Shown here in pieces: positions 8,055 through 24,257 of a stretch of 64,000 nt of DNA. Made by a program: the position numbers and the translations under genes. Below the pieces are notes generated by a model. The model saw only the letters and a list, made by a program, of their open reading frames with translations. It was not told the origin of the DNA and made no database searches. Location: NCBI RefSeq assembly GCF_001310895.1, contig NZ_BAZS01000001.1:1-64000 (forward strand), written 5' to 3'. Position 1 is the stretch's first letter. Each line of letters starts with the position of its first letter. Origin of the DNA: Virgibacillus halodenitrificans JCM 12304 (GTDB lineage Bacteria; Bacillota; Bacilli; Bacillales; Amphibacillaceae).

Positions 8055-8630
8055 ATGACAAATAATAACGAACAATTTAAGAAAGACGTGGAAGCGATCG
8101 TAGAGGAATGGAAGCACGCTGGACTTCTTTCAAAAGGAAAACTTTTTGTCATTGGCTGCTCAACAAGTGAAGTTGCCGGTAAGCATATTGGTACGTCAGG
8201 AAGTGAATCTGTTGCTGCACACATTTTCGAAGCTTTGGAATCATTAAGGGAAAGCACTGGTATTGAATTAGTTTACCAATGCTGTGAGCATTTAAACAGA
8301 GCACTTGTGATGGAAAGAGAAACACAGGAAGCACATCAACTGGAAGAGGTATCGGTTATCCCTGTTCCAACAGCTGGTGGTTCTATGGCTTCTTATGCCT
8401 TTAAATATATGAAAGATCCAGTTGTAGTAGAGTCGGTAAAAGCTCATGCAGGAATGGACATCGGAGAAACGATGATCGGTATGCACCTAAAGCATGTTGC
8501 TGTGCCCGTACGTTTTAAACAGAAATATATTGGTAATGCGCGGGTTACTACAGCGCGAACCCGACCTAAGTTAATTGGAGGTCAACGTGCAAATTATGAA
8601 AATACGAGTGCAAATAACAGGTGCACGTAA
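8055..8630 (+). CDS. ywlG: YwlG family protein (DUF436/TIGR01440)
   Basis: A conserved Firmicute protein of 191 aa with unknown function. Visible signatures are KLFVIGCSTSEVAGKHIGT, GIELVYQCCEHLNRAL and PVRFKQKYIGNARVTTARTRPKLIGG. The final stretch after RANYE is a little longer than I expect and is low in conservation. It lies 31 nt after rpiB and just before glyA, the standard Bacillus order. Confidence 0.88.
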   Translation: MTNNNEQFKKDVEAIVEEWKHAGLLSKGKLFVIGCSTSEVAGKHIGTSGSESVAAHIFEALESLRESTGIELVYQCCEHLNRALVMERETQEAHQLEEVSVIPVPTAGGSMASYAFKYMKDPVVVESVKAHAGMDIGETMIGMHLKHVAVPVRFKQKYIGNARVTTARTRPKLIGGQRANYENTSANNRCT

Positions 8631-8698
8631 TTAAAATTTTATGGTAAACTGCAATGTAAATAGTTTAAAAATTTATTCATTACATAGGAGGCTATATC

Positions 8699-9935
8699 AT
8701 GGAACATGTTAAACAAGCAGATAATGAATTATATGAAGCAATTCAGGCTGAAAAAAAGCGTCAGCAGGATAAGATTGAATTAATCGCTTCCGAAAACTTT
8801 GTTTCTGAAGCAGTGATGGAAGCAATGGGCTCTGTCTTAACAAATAAATATGCAGAAGGTTATCCTGGTAAAAGATACTATGGAGGCTGTGAGCATGTGG
8901 ATGTCGTGGAAGACCTTGCCCGTGATCGTGCGAAGCAATTGTTCGGTGCTGACCACGCAAATGTTCAGCCACATTCCGGTGCACAGGCAAACATGGCAGT
9001 ATACTTTACTGTTCTAGAGCCTGGTGACACTGTGCTTGGTATGAACTTGAACCATGGTGGCCATTTAACACATGGAAGCCCCGTCAATTTCAGTGGGACA
9101 TTGTATAATTTCGTTGATTATGGTGTGGATAAAGAAACAGAACAGCTTGATTATGACGTTGTTTTAGAGAAGGCAAAAGAAGTTCAGCCGAAATTAATTG
9201 TGGCTGGTGCTAGTGCATATTCCCGTATTATTGATTTTGCCAAGTTCCGCGAAATTGCTGATGCGGTTGGTGCTTATTTACTTGTTGATATGGCACATAT
9301 TGCTGGTCTAGTAGCCGCAGGTCTTCATCCAAATCCAGTACCATATGCTGACTTTGTGACAACAACAACACATAAAACACTTCGCGGTCCCCGTGGAGGA
9401 ATGATCTTCTGTAAAGAAGAATATGCAAAAAAAAATTGATAAGTCTGTTTTCCCTGGCATGCAGGGTGGCCCATTGATGCATATCATTGCAGCCAAAGCA
9501 ACCTCTTTTAAAGAAGCATTATCTGATGAGTTTAAAACATATTCTCAGCAAATTATCCAAAATGCACAAAAGCTGGGAGAAGCGTTGAATGAAGAAGGGA
9601 TTCGTATCGTTTCCGGTGGCACGGATAACCATCTGTTACTTTTAGATGTGACTACACTTGGACTTACAGGGAAAGTTGCAGAAAAAGTGTTAGATGATAT
9701 CGGAATAACTACAAATAAAAACACGATTCCGTTTGATACAGAAAGCCCATTTGTAACAAGTGGTGTGCGGATTGGTACGGCAGCTGTTACTACCCGTGGT
9801 TTTGGAGTTGAGGAAATGAAGGAAATTGCTGCAATTATTTCACTTACGCTAAAAAATCATGAAGATGAATCAAAATTAAAAGAAGCTGCAGATCGAGTTC
9901 AACAGTTAACGAATAAATTACCAATTTATGCATAA
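8699..9935 (+). CDS. glyA: Serine hydroxymethyltransferase, frameshifted in this sequence
   Basis: The PLP enzyme converts serine and tetrahydrofolate to glycine and 5,10-methylene-THF. All expected blocks are present across two frames: [19 protein letters not shown], the PLP lysine in [14 protein letters not shown], then [11 protein letters not shown] and the C-terminal domain. The frame breaks in a run of nine A at 9427-9435. Eight A would give the normal [11 protein letters not shown]. The fragments overlap at 9423-9439. A homopolymer length error is the likeliest cause, since the rest is perfectly conserved. Otherwise the gene would be inactive. Confidence 0.9.
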
Positions 9936-9936
9936 G

Positions 9937-9985
9937 AAAAAAGACAGCATAGCATGCCTTGAATGGCAGGTTATGCTGTCTTTTG
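9937..9985 (+). terminator. Intrinsic terminator after glyA
   Basis: AAAGACAGCATA and GCCTT pair with the downstream GGCAGG...TATGCTGTCTTTT arm. The hairpin starts directly after the glyA stop codon. Confidence 0.8.
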
Positions 9986-10084
9986 ATTGGTTAAAAGTAA
10001 TGCTTGAGCCATCTATACAAATTGTTTCGTACACAGTAAGCAAGAATTTCTATGAAGTGTTTTCGACAAAACCTTGGAGATCGC

Positions 10085-10113
10085 TTGAAAGCTTGTCGAT
10101 TTTTGAGTACAAT
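10085..10113 (+). promoter_or_regulatory. Sigma-A promoter for upp
   Basis: TTGAAA (10085-10090), a 17-bp spacer and TACAAT (10108-10113) lie about 40 bp ahead of the upp start. Confidence 0.65.
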
Positions 10114-10151
10114 TTTAAGGATACAATTATACTTAAGGAGTGATCGGAAGA

Positions 10152-10780
<629 letters not shown>

Positions 10781-10812
10781 ATAAATGAGCTTTTATTGGA
10801 GTGGAGAAGCAA

Positions 10813-11918
10813 ATGAAGCGTATTAAAGTGATGACAATATTTGGTACAAGGCCAGAAGCGATTAAAATGGCCCCTCTAGTACTGGAATTAAAAAAACGCC
10901 AGGAATTTGATCCAATTGTCACAGTAACGGCACAGCATCGGGAAATGCTTGATCAGGTACTGAATATTTTCCAAATAACACCTGATTATGATTTAAATAT
11001 CATGAAAAAGCAACAAACCCTTGCTCAAATTACAACACGAGCGCTTGAAGGTCTGGATGAAGTAATGAAGGAGACACAGCCGGATATGGTGCTTGTTCAT
11101 GGGGATACAACAACCACTTTCGCCGCATCTCTGGCTGCATATTATAATCAAATTGCCGTCGGACATGTAGAGGCAGGACTTCGAACATGGAATAAGTATT
11201 CTCCATATCCTGAAGAAATGAACCGTCAACTTACAGGGGTGATGGCAGATTTGCATTTCTCCCCAACTGAAAAATCAAAGCAAAATCTGTTGAGTGAGAA
11301 TAAAGCACAATCCCAAATCGTTGTAACTGGTAATACGGCAATTGATGCTTTGAAAACAACGGTTAATGATGCATATTCAAGCCCTGTTCTTGATGCAGTC
11401 GGTGATAAGCGACTAGTGCTTATGACAGCACATCGCCGGGAAAACTTGGGTAACAATATGCAGCAGATGTTTCGTGCGATCAAGCGGTTGGTTGAAGAGC
11501 ATGATGATATTCAGGTCATTTATCCTGTACACCTTAATCCAGTTGTTCAAGAAACAGCAAAAGAAATATTAGGTGATGATGATCGAATTCAATTAATTGA
11601 ACCATTGAGTGTTGTAGATTTCCATAATTTCGCATCTCGTGCGCACCTGATTCTAACTGATTCTGGAGGAGTCCAAGAGGAAGCTCCTTCTCTAGGTGTA
11701 CCTGTTCTTGTGTTACGGGATACAACGGAACGGCCAGAAGGAATTGATGCAGGGACACTGAAGTTGGCTGGAACAGATGAAAACACCATTTTTAACTTGG
11801 CTGATGAGTTGTTATCTGACCAAGTGGTCTATGACAGGATGGCTAAAGCTCCAATCCATATGGAGATGGGGAAGCATCTCGGCGTATTGCTGATGCGATC
11901 GTGAAATATTTTAACTAA
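10813..11918 (+). CDS. mnaA: UDP-N-acetylglucosamine 2-epimerase, 3' frameshift
   Basis: The enzyme interconverts UDP-GlcNAc and UDP-ManNAc, the precursor for teichoic-acid linkage units. It has the WecB-type fold with MTIFGTRPEAIKMAPL, HGDTTTTFAAS, GHVEAGLRTW, TAHRRENLG and the substrate-binding LTDSGGVQEEAPSLGVPVLVLRDTTERPE. One base appears to be missing at about 11850. The open frame then ends at 11904 with an abnormal tail, whereas the other frame gives NPYGDGEASRRIADAIVKY and stops at 11918. I annotate to 11918. ATG 10813 is preferred to GTG 10801. Confidence 0.88.
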
Positions 11919-11959
11919 GAAAAGACAATTCTGCCTGTTTAGGTGGGATTGTCTTTTTA
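11919..11959 (+). terminator. Intrinsic terminator after mnaA
   Basis: AAAGACAAT and CTGCC pair with GGTGGG and ATTGTCTTT, followed by T residues. Confidence 0.82.
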
Positions 11960-12065
11960 TTATATAGGTTGGATTTTCATGGTTCCATTGCAAATGCTAA
12001 GGCACAAACGTTATCTCGTCTATTCATAGTAAGAGAGAACTGCGAACTAAAGTATATCTCATTTT

Positions 12066-12560
12066 AATGAAGCGGATGGACCCATTGATTTCCGCTACAG
12101 GGGGACGCTTTCACACCTCCGGGTACAAGTGCGACATCTGTTCGTGACCTCACAGTGTCTACTTTGCCACCGGCATGGCTTCAGCCGCTTCCTTCGCTAC
12201 GCTACGTCCAGGGTCTTCAGCTCATGCTATTCCGGTAGGAGTCGCCCCCTTCCGCTCCAATCAATTTGTATGATCTTTAATTTTTCAAATGCAGAGTGGG
12301 CCTTTCACTTGTCCTTGACGATGTAAGGCACCTGTTTACATCTAATACTAAATTCATTTATTGCTAAAAAGTAACTCTTAGCGGAGGAAAATACGGAGAC
12401 TCCTTGAAAATGAAAGTACACATTTTCTTCGTGCGATGCTTTGCTGTCGAAGCTTTCCTTGTTCTGGGGGAGATGAGGCATAGGTGAGATCCCGGAATGC
12501 GTAGCATGAGGAGGCTCATCAGCCGCCCCCGAAAAGCGCAGTGTTTTCCGTAGCGGTGTT
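12066..12560. repeat. GC-rich palindromic repeat, copy A (two modules)
   Basis: The left module (about 12066-12270) starts with GATTTCCGCTACAG and contains CACACCTCCGGGTACAAGTG and TCGCTACGCTACGTCCAGGG. The right module (about 12375-12556) runs from AGCGGAGGAAAATACGGAGA to TTTTCCGTAGCGG, which are inverted relative to each other. Related copies are at 25808-25958 (inverted) and 37485-38010. Similar intergenic palindromes are widespread in Bacillaceae. I treat the short open frame inside as chance. The AT-rich remainder to 12800 shows nothing clear. Confidence 0.8.
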
Positions 12561-12801
12561 GTAACGAGATTAATATTTCAGTGAACTTTCCAGCAATAAT
12601 GTTTTTAAAGTTTATTTATACTCCAAAAGTTAGTTCGAGGTTTATATATATTTGAGAATCCTAACATATAATTAGAATCTTTTTCATTAAATTACCCAAA
12701 TCATTTTATGCTTAAATAATATTTGTCCCTTTATAAAAACCCAGCCGCATCTGCATGTATAAACTTCTTTTTATTCCTAAAACTACCTAGGAAAGGAGTA
12801 C

Positions 12802-14990
12802 ATGTATATGCGGCATATTTTTTTGGTATTGATCCTCACTATAATCATTGCCTTTTCCATTCAGTTACCTCAAGCAGCCTCAAAGGAGGAAGAGCTTCAA
12901 TCCGTTATTATTGAAGTTGAAGGAGATCCGCTTGAACATAAAAAGTATATTAAAACATACCATCCATTTGTAAAAGTAGTAGAAACATATGACACCCTTT
13001 TTAAAGGATTGGCTTTACAAGCTCAAGAAAAAGATTTGGAGAAAATGGAGTCACTTGAATTTATAAAAAATATTCACGGTGTACAAACATACGAGGCAAT
13101 TAGCATAACTGAAAAGAATGCAGATCAACATGCTGTGCTTCCATCTGCAATAAACCATACGGGTTATACAGGGAAGGGTGTCAAAGTTGGTGTAATTGAT
13201 ACAGGAATAGATTATACGCATCCAGATTTAAAAAAGAATTACCAGCAAGGTTATGACCTTGTTGATTTGGATGAAGATCCGATGGAGACTCTTCCCGAAG
13301 AAGGCCTTCCAACATTACATGGCACACATGTTGCAGGAATTATTGCTGCAGATGGAGAGCTTAAAGGTGTGGCCCCAAATGCAGAGATTTACGCATATCG
13401 GCTCTTGGTCCAGGTGGAAGTGGTACCTCTGTACAAGTGATTGCTGCAATGGAAAGAGCGGTTAAAGATGGAGTGGATGTAATGAATTTATCGCTTGGCA
13501 ACACCGTTAATGGACCGGACTACCCCACAAGCATTGCCGTTAATCGTGCCATAGAGCTAGGAGTTGCAGTAGTAATTGCAAATGGAAATAACGGACCAAA
13601 TAACTGGACAGTTGGTTCACCAGCAACTGCATCAAAAGCATTGTCAGTAGGCGCTACTAGTGCTCCTGCGAGCATTCCTTTCTTGTATGAACCTGTAACT
13701 AATAAGGAAATTCCTCTTCTACCGATGATTGGCTCTCTCCCGTGGGGATTAGAAAAGTATTATCCAATAGTTAATGCCGAGGACGGAAAAGATATGTCAG
13801 GAAAGATAGCGCTTCTTCAACGAGGGAAAATTCCTTTTTATGAAAAAGCAAAGCAAGCTGAAATGGCTGGAGCGATTGCAGTGTTAATTTACAATAACCA
13901 GGAAGGTTTGTTCCAAGGTATGGTAGAGAACGAAAATGATCCATTAACTGTACCGGTAGCAGCAATTACTAAAAAAAGCGGACAATGGCTAATTGAACAA
14001 ATGAAACATGGCACCAAAGGGGTGGAAACGATTTATAAAGAAACTCCAGCTGCTATTGCCGATTTTAGCTCGAGGGGACCAGTCACTGTAAATTGGGATA
14101 TTAAGCCAGATGTGCTTGCTCCCGGTACATCTATTTTAAGTACAGTTCCTGCTGGCTATAAAGAGTTACAGGGTACAAGCATGGCAGCACCACATGTGGC
14201 AGGGGCTATTGCTCTACTTAAAGAAGCAAAGCCGGATTGGACAGTTGATCAGTTGTTTGGAGCATTAAAAACGACCGCAGCTCACATGGAAACAGAAGAA
14301 GGAGAATCTTTGGATCCGATCGTTCAGGGGGCTGGAGAAATCCGTCCAGCGGAGGCAATTAACACGAACACAATTATTTATAATTCATTACTTGCTTTTG
14401 GAAAAGCCGATGGGGGAACAACAAATAAGGAGAAGAAGTTAGTGATAGAGAATATGACAAATCAACCAAAGACATATTCTTTCGATATACCTATGAAAGA
14501 AAAAGGAATCAGTTGGAATTTACCGCTCTCATTCACAGTGCAAGGTGGAGAAAAACGAAAAGTTCCTATTAAATTGACTATCTCCACTACACAACTGGAA
14601 GAAGGTTTGCACCAAGGGTGGTTAAAGCTTACGGAAGATGAAAAAACATATCAACTTCCATATTTATTTGTTAATAAGTCGGCAGATAATCCAAAAGCCA
14701 TGGGATTCGAATTCACATGGAAGTCATTTTCTAAAGATATGTATATGTATCGTATATATATGGCTGAACCAGCTAAACGTGTAAAGATTGACCTGTACGA
14801 CCCTGATACGCTTCTGTTTAATAGAACTATCCTGGAGATGGAAGAGCTGGAGACTGGGATAAATGAAGGACAGATCAGTAAATCGGAAGTAGGTAAGTCT
14901 GGTCAGTATAAGGCATTAATCACGGTCTATTTGGAAGATGGTTCTATTACCACCCATGAAACCCAATTGCAAATTGACGAAGAAAGCTAG
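12802..14990 (+). CDS. Vpr-type secreted S8 subtilisin-like protease, frameshifted
   Basis: Probable extracellular serine protease. A signal peptide (about residues 3-26) is followed by an I9 inhibitory propeptide (about 33-100). The S8 triad is Asp in VGVIDTGIDYTHPDL, His in HGTHVAGIIAADG and Ser in GTSMAAPHVAGA. A protease-associated domain (GKIALLQRGKIPFYEKAKQ region) is inserted before the Ser motif, as in Vpr, and a beta-rich C-terminal region follows. One base is missing near 13400-13402: the normal reading LGPGGSGTSVQVIAAMERA is in the next frame. The first fragment stops at 13440. Other domains look intact, so this is a sequencing error or a recent lesion. Confidence 0.85.
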
Positions 14991-15101
14991 AAGGCATTAC
15001 TTTACTTAGGTAAGCTATAAATTCTATAGAGTGTGAGGCAAGTTTAAATGGTTAATCACTGCTAAGGAAAAACAAATGGTTTAAAAATTCATGCTTTAAT
15101 C

Positions 15102-15137
15102 TCCTCGCCATAGAATTTTTGTGGCGAGGAAATTTTT
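15102..15137 (+). terminator. Intrinsic terminator after the subtilase
   Basis: CCTCGCCA and its complement TGGCGAGG flank an AT-rich loop, followed by AAATTTTT. Confidence 0.75.
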
Positions 15138-15842
15138 CTGCGAAAGACAGATGGTTATCTATGATGGCGGATGAATTTCTTCCAATTAATAGTTTTTCTT
15201 ATGGCTTGGTTAAATTACTCTATATCCAAAACCCCGTCAATTGGGGATTGTTTTAATAGTAGATGACATTATATATCGTAAATAAAGAAATTCAAAAAGT
15301 GTTCACAAAAACGTCACTTAAATATACTAGGATTTCCTTTATAATAATAGGGGGATTTCAGTGTCATTTCCAGATTGGCAATCCAAATGGAGGAATACCC
15401 TTGGGTGCATGATCCATAATGGCAAAAACAGGTAAAAATCCAATTTTAATCAGATACAGAACGGTATTAATTTTGATCCGTGGTTTGCGAAATGCTGCCC
15501 GACAAACGAGTTTGTTTCTACCAGTATATTCAAAAAATATTGGAAGTAATATGCAAGTCAAAACTGAGCTAAAACCAATTGACAATAGGGTTGTGCTCAT
15601 GTACACTTGCTTAGTGTGGACTAGTAAGGGGTTTCATTAATAGATAGGAAATTTCTCTAATATATGATAAAGATATACATATTATATCGAGTTCTTTTTA
15701 CAGTTGCTGTGACCTTCCGCACACTTCCTATATTTTTTTATAAGCTATTGTGAAAAATGCGCAATTTAGCTTTCTATGAGGTGAAAGCAAGAAAAACTAT
15801 TCTTGTGAGAATTCTGCAAAAAATACGAGAGAAGAGGGAATT
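15138..15842. other. Long non-coding leader before the atp operon
   Basis: About 700 bp without a convincing gene. Short frames exist on both strands around 15364-15640 but lack ribosome sites and family features. No atpZ-like gene is visible. The atp promoter must lie here, but I could not single out a reliable -35/-10 pair. Confidence 0.5.
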
Positions 15843-16957
<1,115 letters not shown>

Positions 16958-17015
16958 TTATGTTAATTAACCAGTTTTAATAGTAACTCTATTGGAACCG
17001 GAAATTATTTTTTAA

Positions 17016-17258
<243 letters not shown>

Positions 17259-17388
17259 TTAAATAGATACACCACTCAAATGGCGAAGATCATCTTCCGT
17301 AGAACCTTCGCCGTTGTTTATACTTATTAATTATCGAACATGATTATATATGTAATTCACTAATTATGAAGTGAAAGGAGTGAATTCT

Positions 17389-17916
17389 GTGCAAGCATTC
17401 ACTGAGTATTCAACTATTTATGCCGCACTTGGTGGTTTTCATGTCGGCGACATGCTCATGCAATTGTTCTTCTTCATCGTTTTGCTTTTATTGGTAAAGA
17501 AATTTGCTTGGGGCCCAGTAATGGACATGATGAAAAAGCGTGAAGATTATGTAGCTTCCGAAATCGAAACAGCTGAAAAAAGCCGTGCAGATGCTGAAAA
17601 GGCATCTAAGGAAGCATTGGAACAATTGAAGCAAACGAAGCAAGAAGCACAAAAAATGATTGAAGACGCGAAAAATGCCGGAACTCGTCAGGAAGAAGAG
17701 ATTATTCAAGCAGCGAGAGCCGAGGCTGATCGTATTAAAAAAGCAGCACAGGCTGATATACAGAATGAAAAAGAAAAAGCATTACAGGCTTTACAGGATA
17801 AAGTTGCATCACTATCTGTTCTTATTGCCAGCAAGGTAATTGAGAAAGAAATCAGTGCACAGGATCAAGAGAAGCTAATTAATGATTATATTAAAGAGGT
17901 AGGAGAAGAGCTATGA
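17389..17916 (+). CDS. atpF: F0F1 ATP synthase subunit b
   Basis: This is the peripheral stalk. One N-terminal membrane helix (MLMQLFFFIVLLLLVKKFAW) is followed by a long charged coiled coil. GTG 17389 is chosen because AAAGGAG lies 8 nt upstream, giving 175 aa. The stop overlaps the atpH start by 4 nt (ATGA), which indicates translational coupling. Confidence 0.94.
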   Translation: MQAFTEYSTIYAALGGFHVGDMLMQLFFFIVLLLLVKKFAWGPVMDMMKKREDYVASEIETAEKSRADAEKASKEALEQLKQTKQEAQKMIEDAKNAGTRQEEEIIQAARAEADRIKKAAQADIQNEKEKALQALQDKVASLSVLIASKVIEKEISAQDQEKLINDYIKEVGEEL

Positions 17917-18458
17917 GTGAAGCAGTAGTTGCCAAACGATATGCAGATGCTCTTTTCCAAATCGGAAATGAAAAGACTACAATAAAGCAGTTTGGAGAAG
18001 ATCTGCTTGTAGTAAAAGAAGTATTTGAAACAAATGAATCGTTATATACATTCCTAAAGCATCCTCGTGTTAATAATGAGAAAAAGAAACAATTCCTGGC
18101 AGAAGTGTTTCAAGGTCTTCATGCAGATGTCGTTAACACATTAAAGATACTTGTAGAACGTCATCGAATTGAGATCACTTCATCCATTATTGATCATTTT
18201 ATCCAATTAGTGAATGATGCAAAAGGAAGTGCAGCAGCAACTGTATACTCGGTTCGTGAACTATCAGATGCGGAGCGCAAAGAACTGGAAGTTTCTTTTG
18301 CTAAGCGATTTAATAAGCAAGAAATCCAGCTTGAAAACGTGGTTGATCCTTCCCTTATCGGTGGGATGAAAATTCGTATGGGTAACACCATTTATGATGG
18401 TTCCGTTAGTGGAAAGCTAAGAAGAATCGAGCGGGAAATTGTTACTGCAAACAAATGA
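17913..18458 (+). CDS. atpH: F0F1 ATP synthase subunit delta
   Basis: Delta joins the top of F1 to the b stalk. 181 aa, with the N-terminal helical domain (AVVAKRYADALFQIG) and the conserved C-terminal PSLIGGMKIRMGNTIYDGSVSGKL. It overlaps atpF by 4 nt and lies 18 nt before atpA. Confidence 0.95.
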   Translation: MSEAVVAKRYADALFQIGNEKTTIKQFGEDLLVVKEVFETNESLYTFLKHPRVNNEKKKQFLAEVFQGLHADVVNTLKILVERHRIEITSSIIDHFIQLVNDAKGSAAATVYSVRELSDAERKELEVSFAKRFNKQEIQLENVVDPSLIGGMKIRMGNTIYDGSVSGKLRRIEREIVTANK

Positions 18459-18470
18459 TGATAGGGGTGA

Positions 18471-19985
<1,515 letters not shown>

Positions 19986-20083
19986 TATAAAAAATAGTCT
20001 GTATCGTTAGAATCTATAAATTCTGGGGATACAGATTCATGATACTAAAAACGAGACGCAACCTTTTAATGAAAGGGTGGTGA

Positions 20084-22383
<2,300 letters not shown>

Positions 22384-22414
22384 TAGACATAAGGTAGAAG
22401 TCTGTCTTAATTAG

Positions 22415-22873
<459 letters not shown>

Positions 22874-22880
22874 TACAAAC

Positions 22881-22916
22881 AAAAAGCTTCTGCACTCTCT
22901 GTGCAGAAGCTTTTTG
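22881..22916 (+). terminator. Intrinsic terminator of the atp operon
   Basis: A perfect stem AAAAAGCTTCTGCAC/GTGCAGAAGCTTTTT with a TCTCT loop. Confidence 0.93.
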
Positions 22917-22939
22917 TTATAGTAATTGTAGGTTCTAAT

Positions 22940-22995
22940 GTATTCTGCAGCGGATAACTTTGCTCTGCAGCTGATTAATCTAATCGGCGACGAAT
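22940..22995. repeat. Family A repeat fragment (inverted)
   Basis: TCTGCAGCGGATAAC, GCTCTGCAGCTGATTAATC and TAATCGGCGACGAATAGC match, in reverse orientation, the 20-bp halves of the array at 1-224. Confidence 0.6.
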
Positions 22996-23172
22996 AGCTT
23001 TGGTGGTATTTATGCTGTAAGTAATTGTCGTTATTTCCCGGGAAATTATTCTTTATTTCTACAAATACTCCGCGTTTTTCCATAAAAAGCGTTTTCACTA
23101 AATGCAAGTCATTGACTTTTGCTATTTTAAATGGCAGAGTATCTAGTAGGTAATTTAACGAAGGTGGTTATT

Positions 23173-23403
23173 ATGTTTTCAATTGGACAAATGGCATTAT
23201 TTAGTATGGTATCACATTTAATATTTATTTATTTGGCATGGAAATTAATGCTTGCAATTAATTTTGATCCGATCATTCGTAAAGGAAAGGCCAAGGAAGC
23301 ACAAGTCTTTTTCCTCTTAATCGCTATCGTAATTGGAACAGGTGTTAGTAGATTTTTCCTTGATATTCTTCAATGGTCAAGTGATCTGATTTATTTTTTC
23401 TAA
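23173..23403 (+). CDS. ywzB: DUF1146 membrane protein (YwzB)
   Basis: A 76-aa protein of unknown function with two membrane helices (about residues 8-24 and 43-65) and a conserved NFDPIIRKGK segment between them. ATG 23173 is preferred to 23131 because AAGGTGG lies 5 nt upstream. Found between atpC and ywmB, the same place as in B. subtilis. Confidence 0.85.
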   Translation: MFSIGQMALFSMVSHLIFIYLAWKLMLAINFDPIIRKGKAKEAQVFFLLIAIVIGTGVSRFFLDILQWSSDLIYFF

Positions 23404-23455
23404 AAACATAACAATAGCAATCTAGTAAATGTCGAGTTTTGTTTTGTATACTAAA

Positions 23456-23503
23456 GAAACCCGCTGTCAATACTATAACTAATTATGTATTGCAGGGGGT
23501 TTT
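23456..23503 (+). terminator. Terminator overlapping the ywmB ribosome site
   Basis: AAACCC..CTG..CAATA pairs with TATTG.CAG.GGGTTT, followed by TTTT. The descending arm contains AGGGGG, the only Shine-Dalgarno candidate for ywmB (ATG 23507). The hairpin may therefore both end upstream transcripts and hide the ywmB start in read-through RNA. Confidence 0.65.
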
Positions 23504-23506
23504 TTA

Positions 23507-24223
23507 ATGTTTAAGAAAGTGGCACTTATTAGTATTCTATTATTTTTTATAACAACTGAGACAATAGCAAAACAAGCATATGAGGATGAGCTAACTGATA
23601 TCGCTAATACGGTGTTGGAAAATAATCTGACGATCACATCCTGGCAAACCACAATAAAACAAAAGATTGATAGAAAAAAGATAGATGATTTAATTCTGGA
23701 TTTAAACAATAGGTATTTAGTCACTAGGAAAGAAACTGAAAAAAGTTTAAACTATTCTTTTGAGAGCACACATAAATCAAGTGAAATAAACGAACAATAT
23801 AATGTTGTCATTCCTAAGGATAATATGTATTCTATAGAGTTCATCGCAGTAATTAAAGGTACGAATTGGAGCCATGAGACTCAAGAAAAATACGTAAGAA
23901 AGCTAAAAAAAATATCAGATCGATATTTCAATCAAACGTCAAAAAAATTTGCTTGTCTGACAACTAGTAATGATGGTATAATTAAAGGTGATTATTTTTT
24001 AAAAGATTTGACAAAAAAACTCCATATTCAACATGTACATACACAATATGACAACATGGTAAATTCGGTGCATAAAAAAATCCTTTACGGGTATACACCA
24101 CTATGGAGCGAGAAAATTGTAGTAAAAAATACACCGATGAATGTGCAAGTGGCTGTAAAACAACATGAAGATGGAACACAGACATACATGATAGGAACAC
24201 CTATCCTAATAAATGAATATTAA
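23507..24223 (+). CDS. ywmB: YwmB-family secreted protein
   Basis: A 238-aa protein with an N-terminal signal segment (about residues 3-21) and the YwmB fold of two TATA-binding-protein-like repeats (family knowledge). The C-terminus QTYMIGTPILINEY is characteristic. Function is unknown. It lies 34 nt before murA, as in other Bacillaceae, and so may share its transcript. Confidence 0.82.
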   Translation: MFKKVALISILLFFITTETIAKQAYEDELTDIANTVLENNLTITSWQTTIKQKIDRKKIDDLILDLNNRYLVTRKETEKSLNYSFESTHKSSEINEQYNVVIPKDNMYSIEFIAVIKGTNWSHETQEKYVRKLKKISDRYFNQTSKKFACLTTSNDGIIKGDYFLKDLTKKLHIQHVHTQYDNMVNSVHKKILYGYTPLWSEKIVVKNTPMNVQVAVKQHEDGTQTYMIGTPILINEY

Positions 24224-24257
24224 TATTATGAAATTGGATCTGAAGGAGATTTGAAAT

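Noticed and set aside
9124-9132. Perfect DnaA box in glyA
   Set aside because: A single isolated copy explained by the codons for Val-Asp-Lys; no cluster around it.
12129-12326. ORF inside repeat copy A, and a related one at 37505-37774
   Set aside because: They lie wholly in palindromic repeat DNA, differ between copies and have no ribosome site.
15364-15640. Overlapping small ORFs upstream of atpI, considered as atpZ
   Set aside because: Neither strand shows the paired membrane helices and glycine pattern of AtpZ, and no ribosome site is present.
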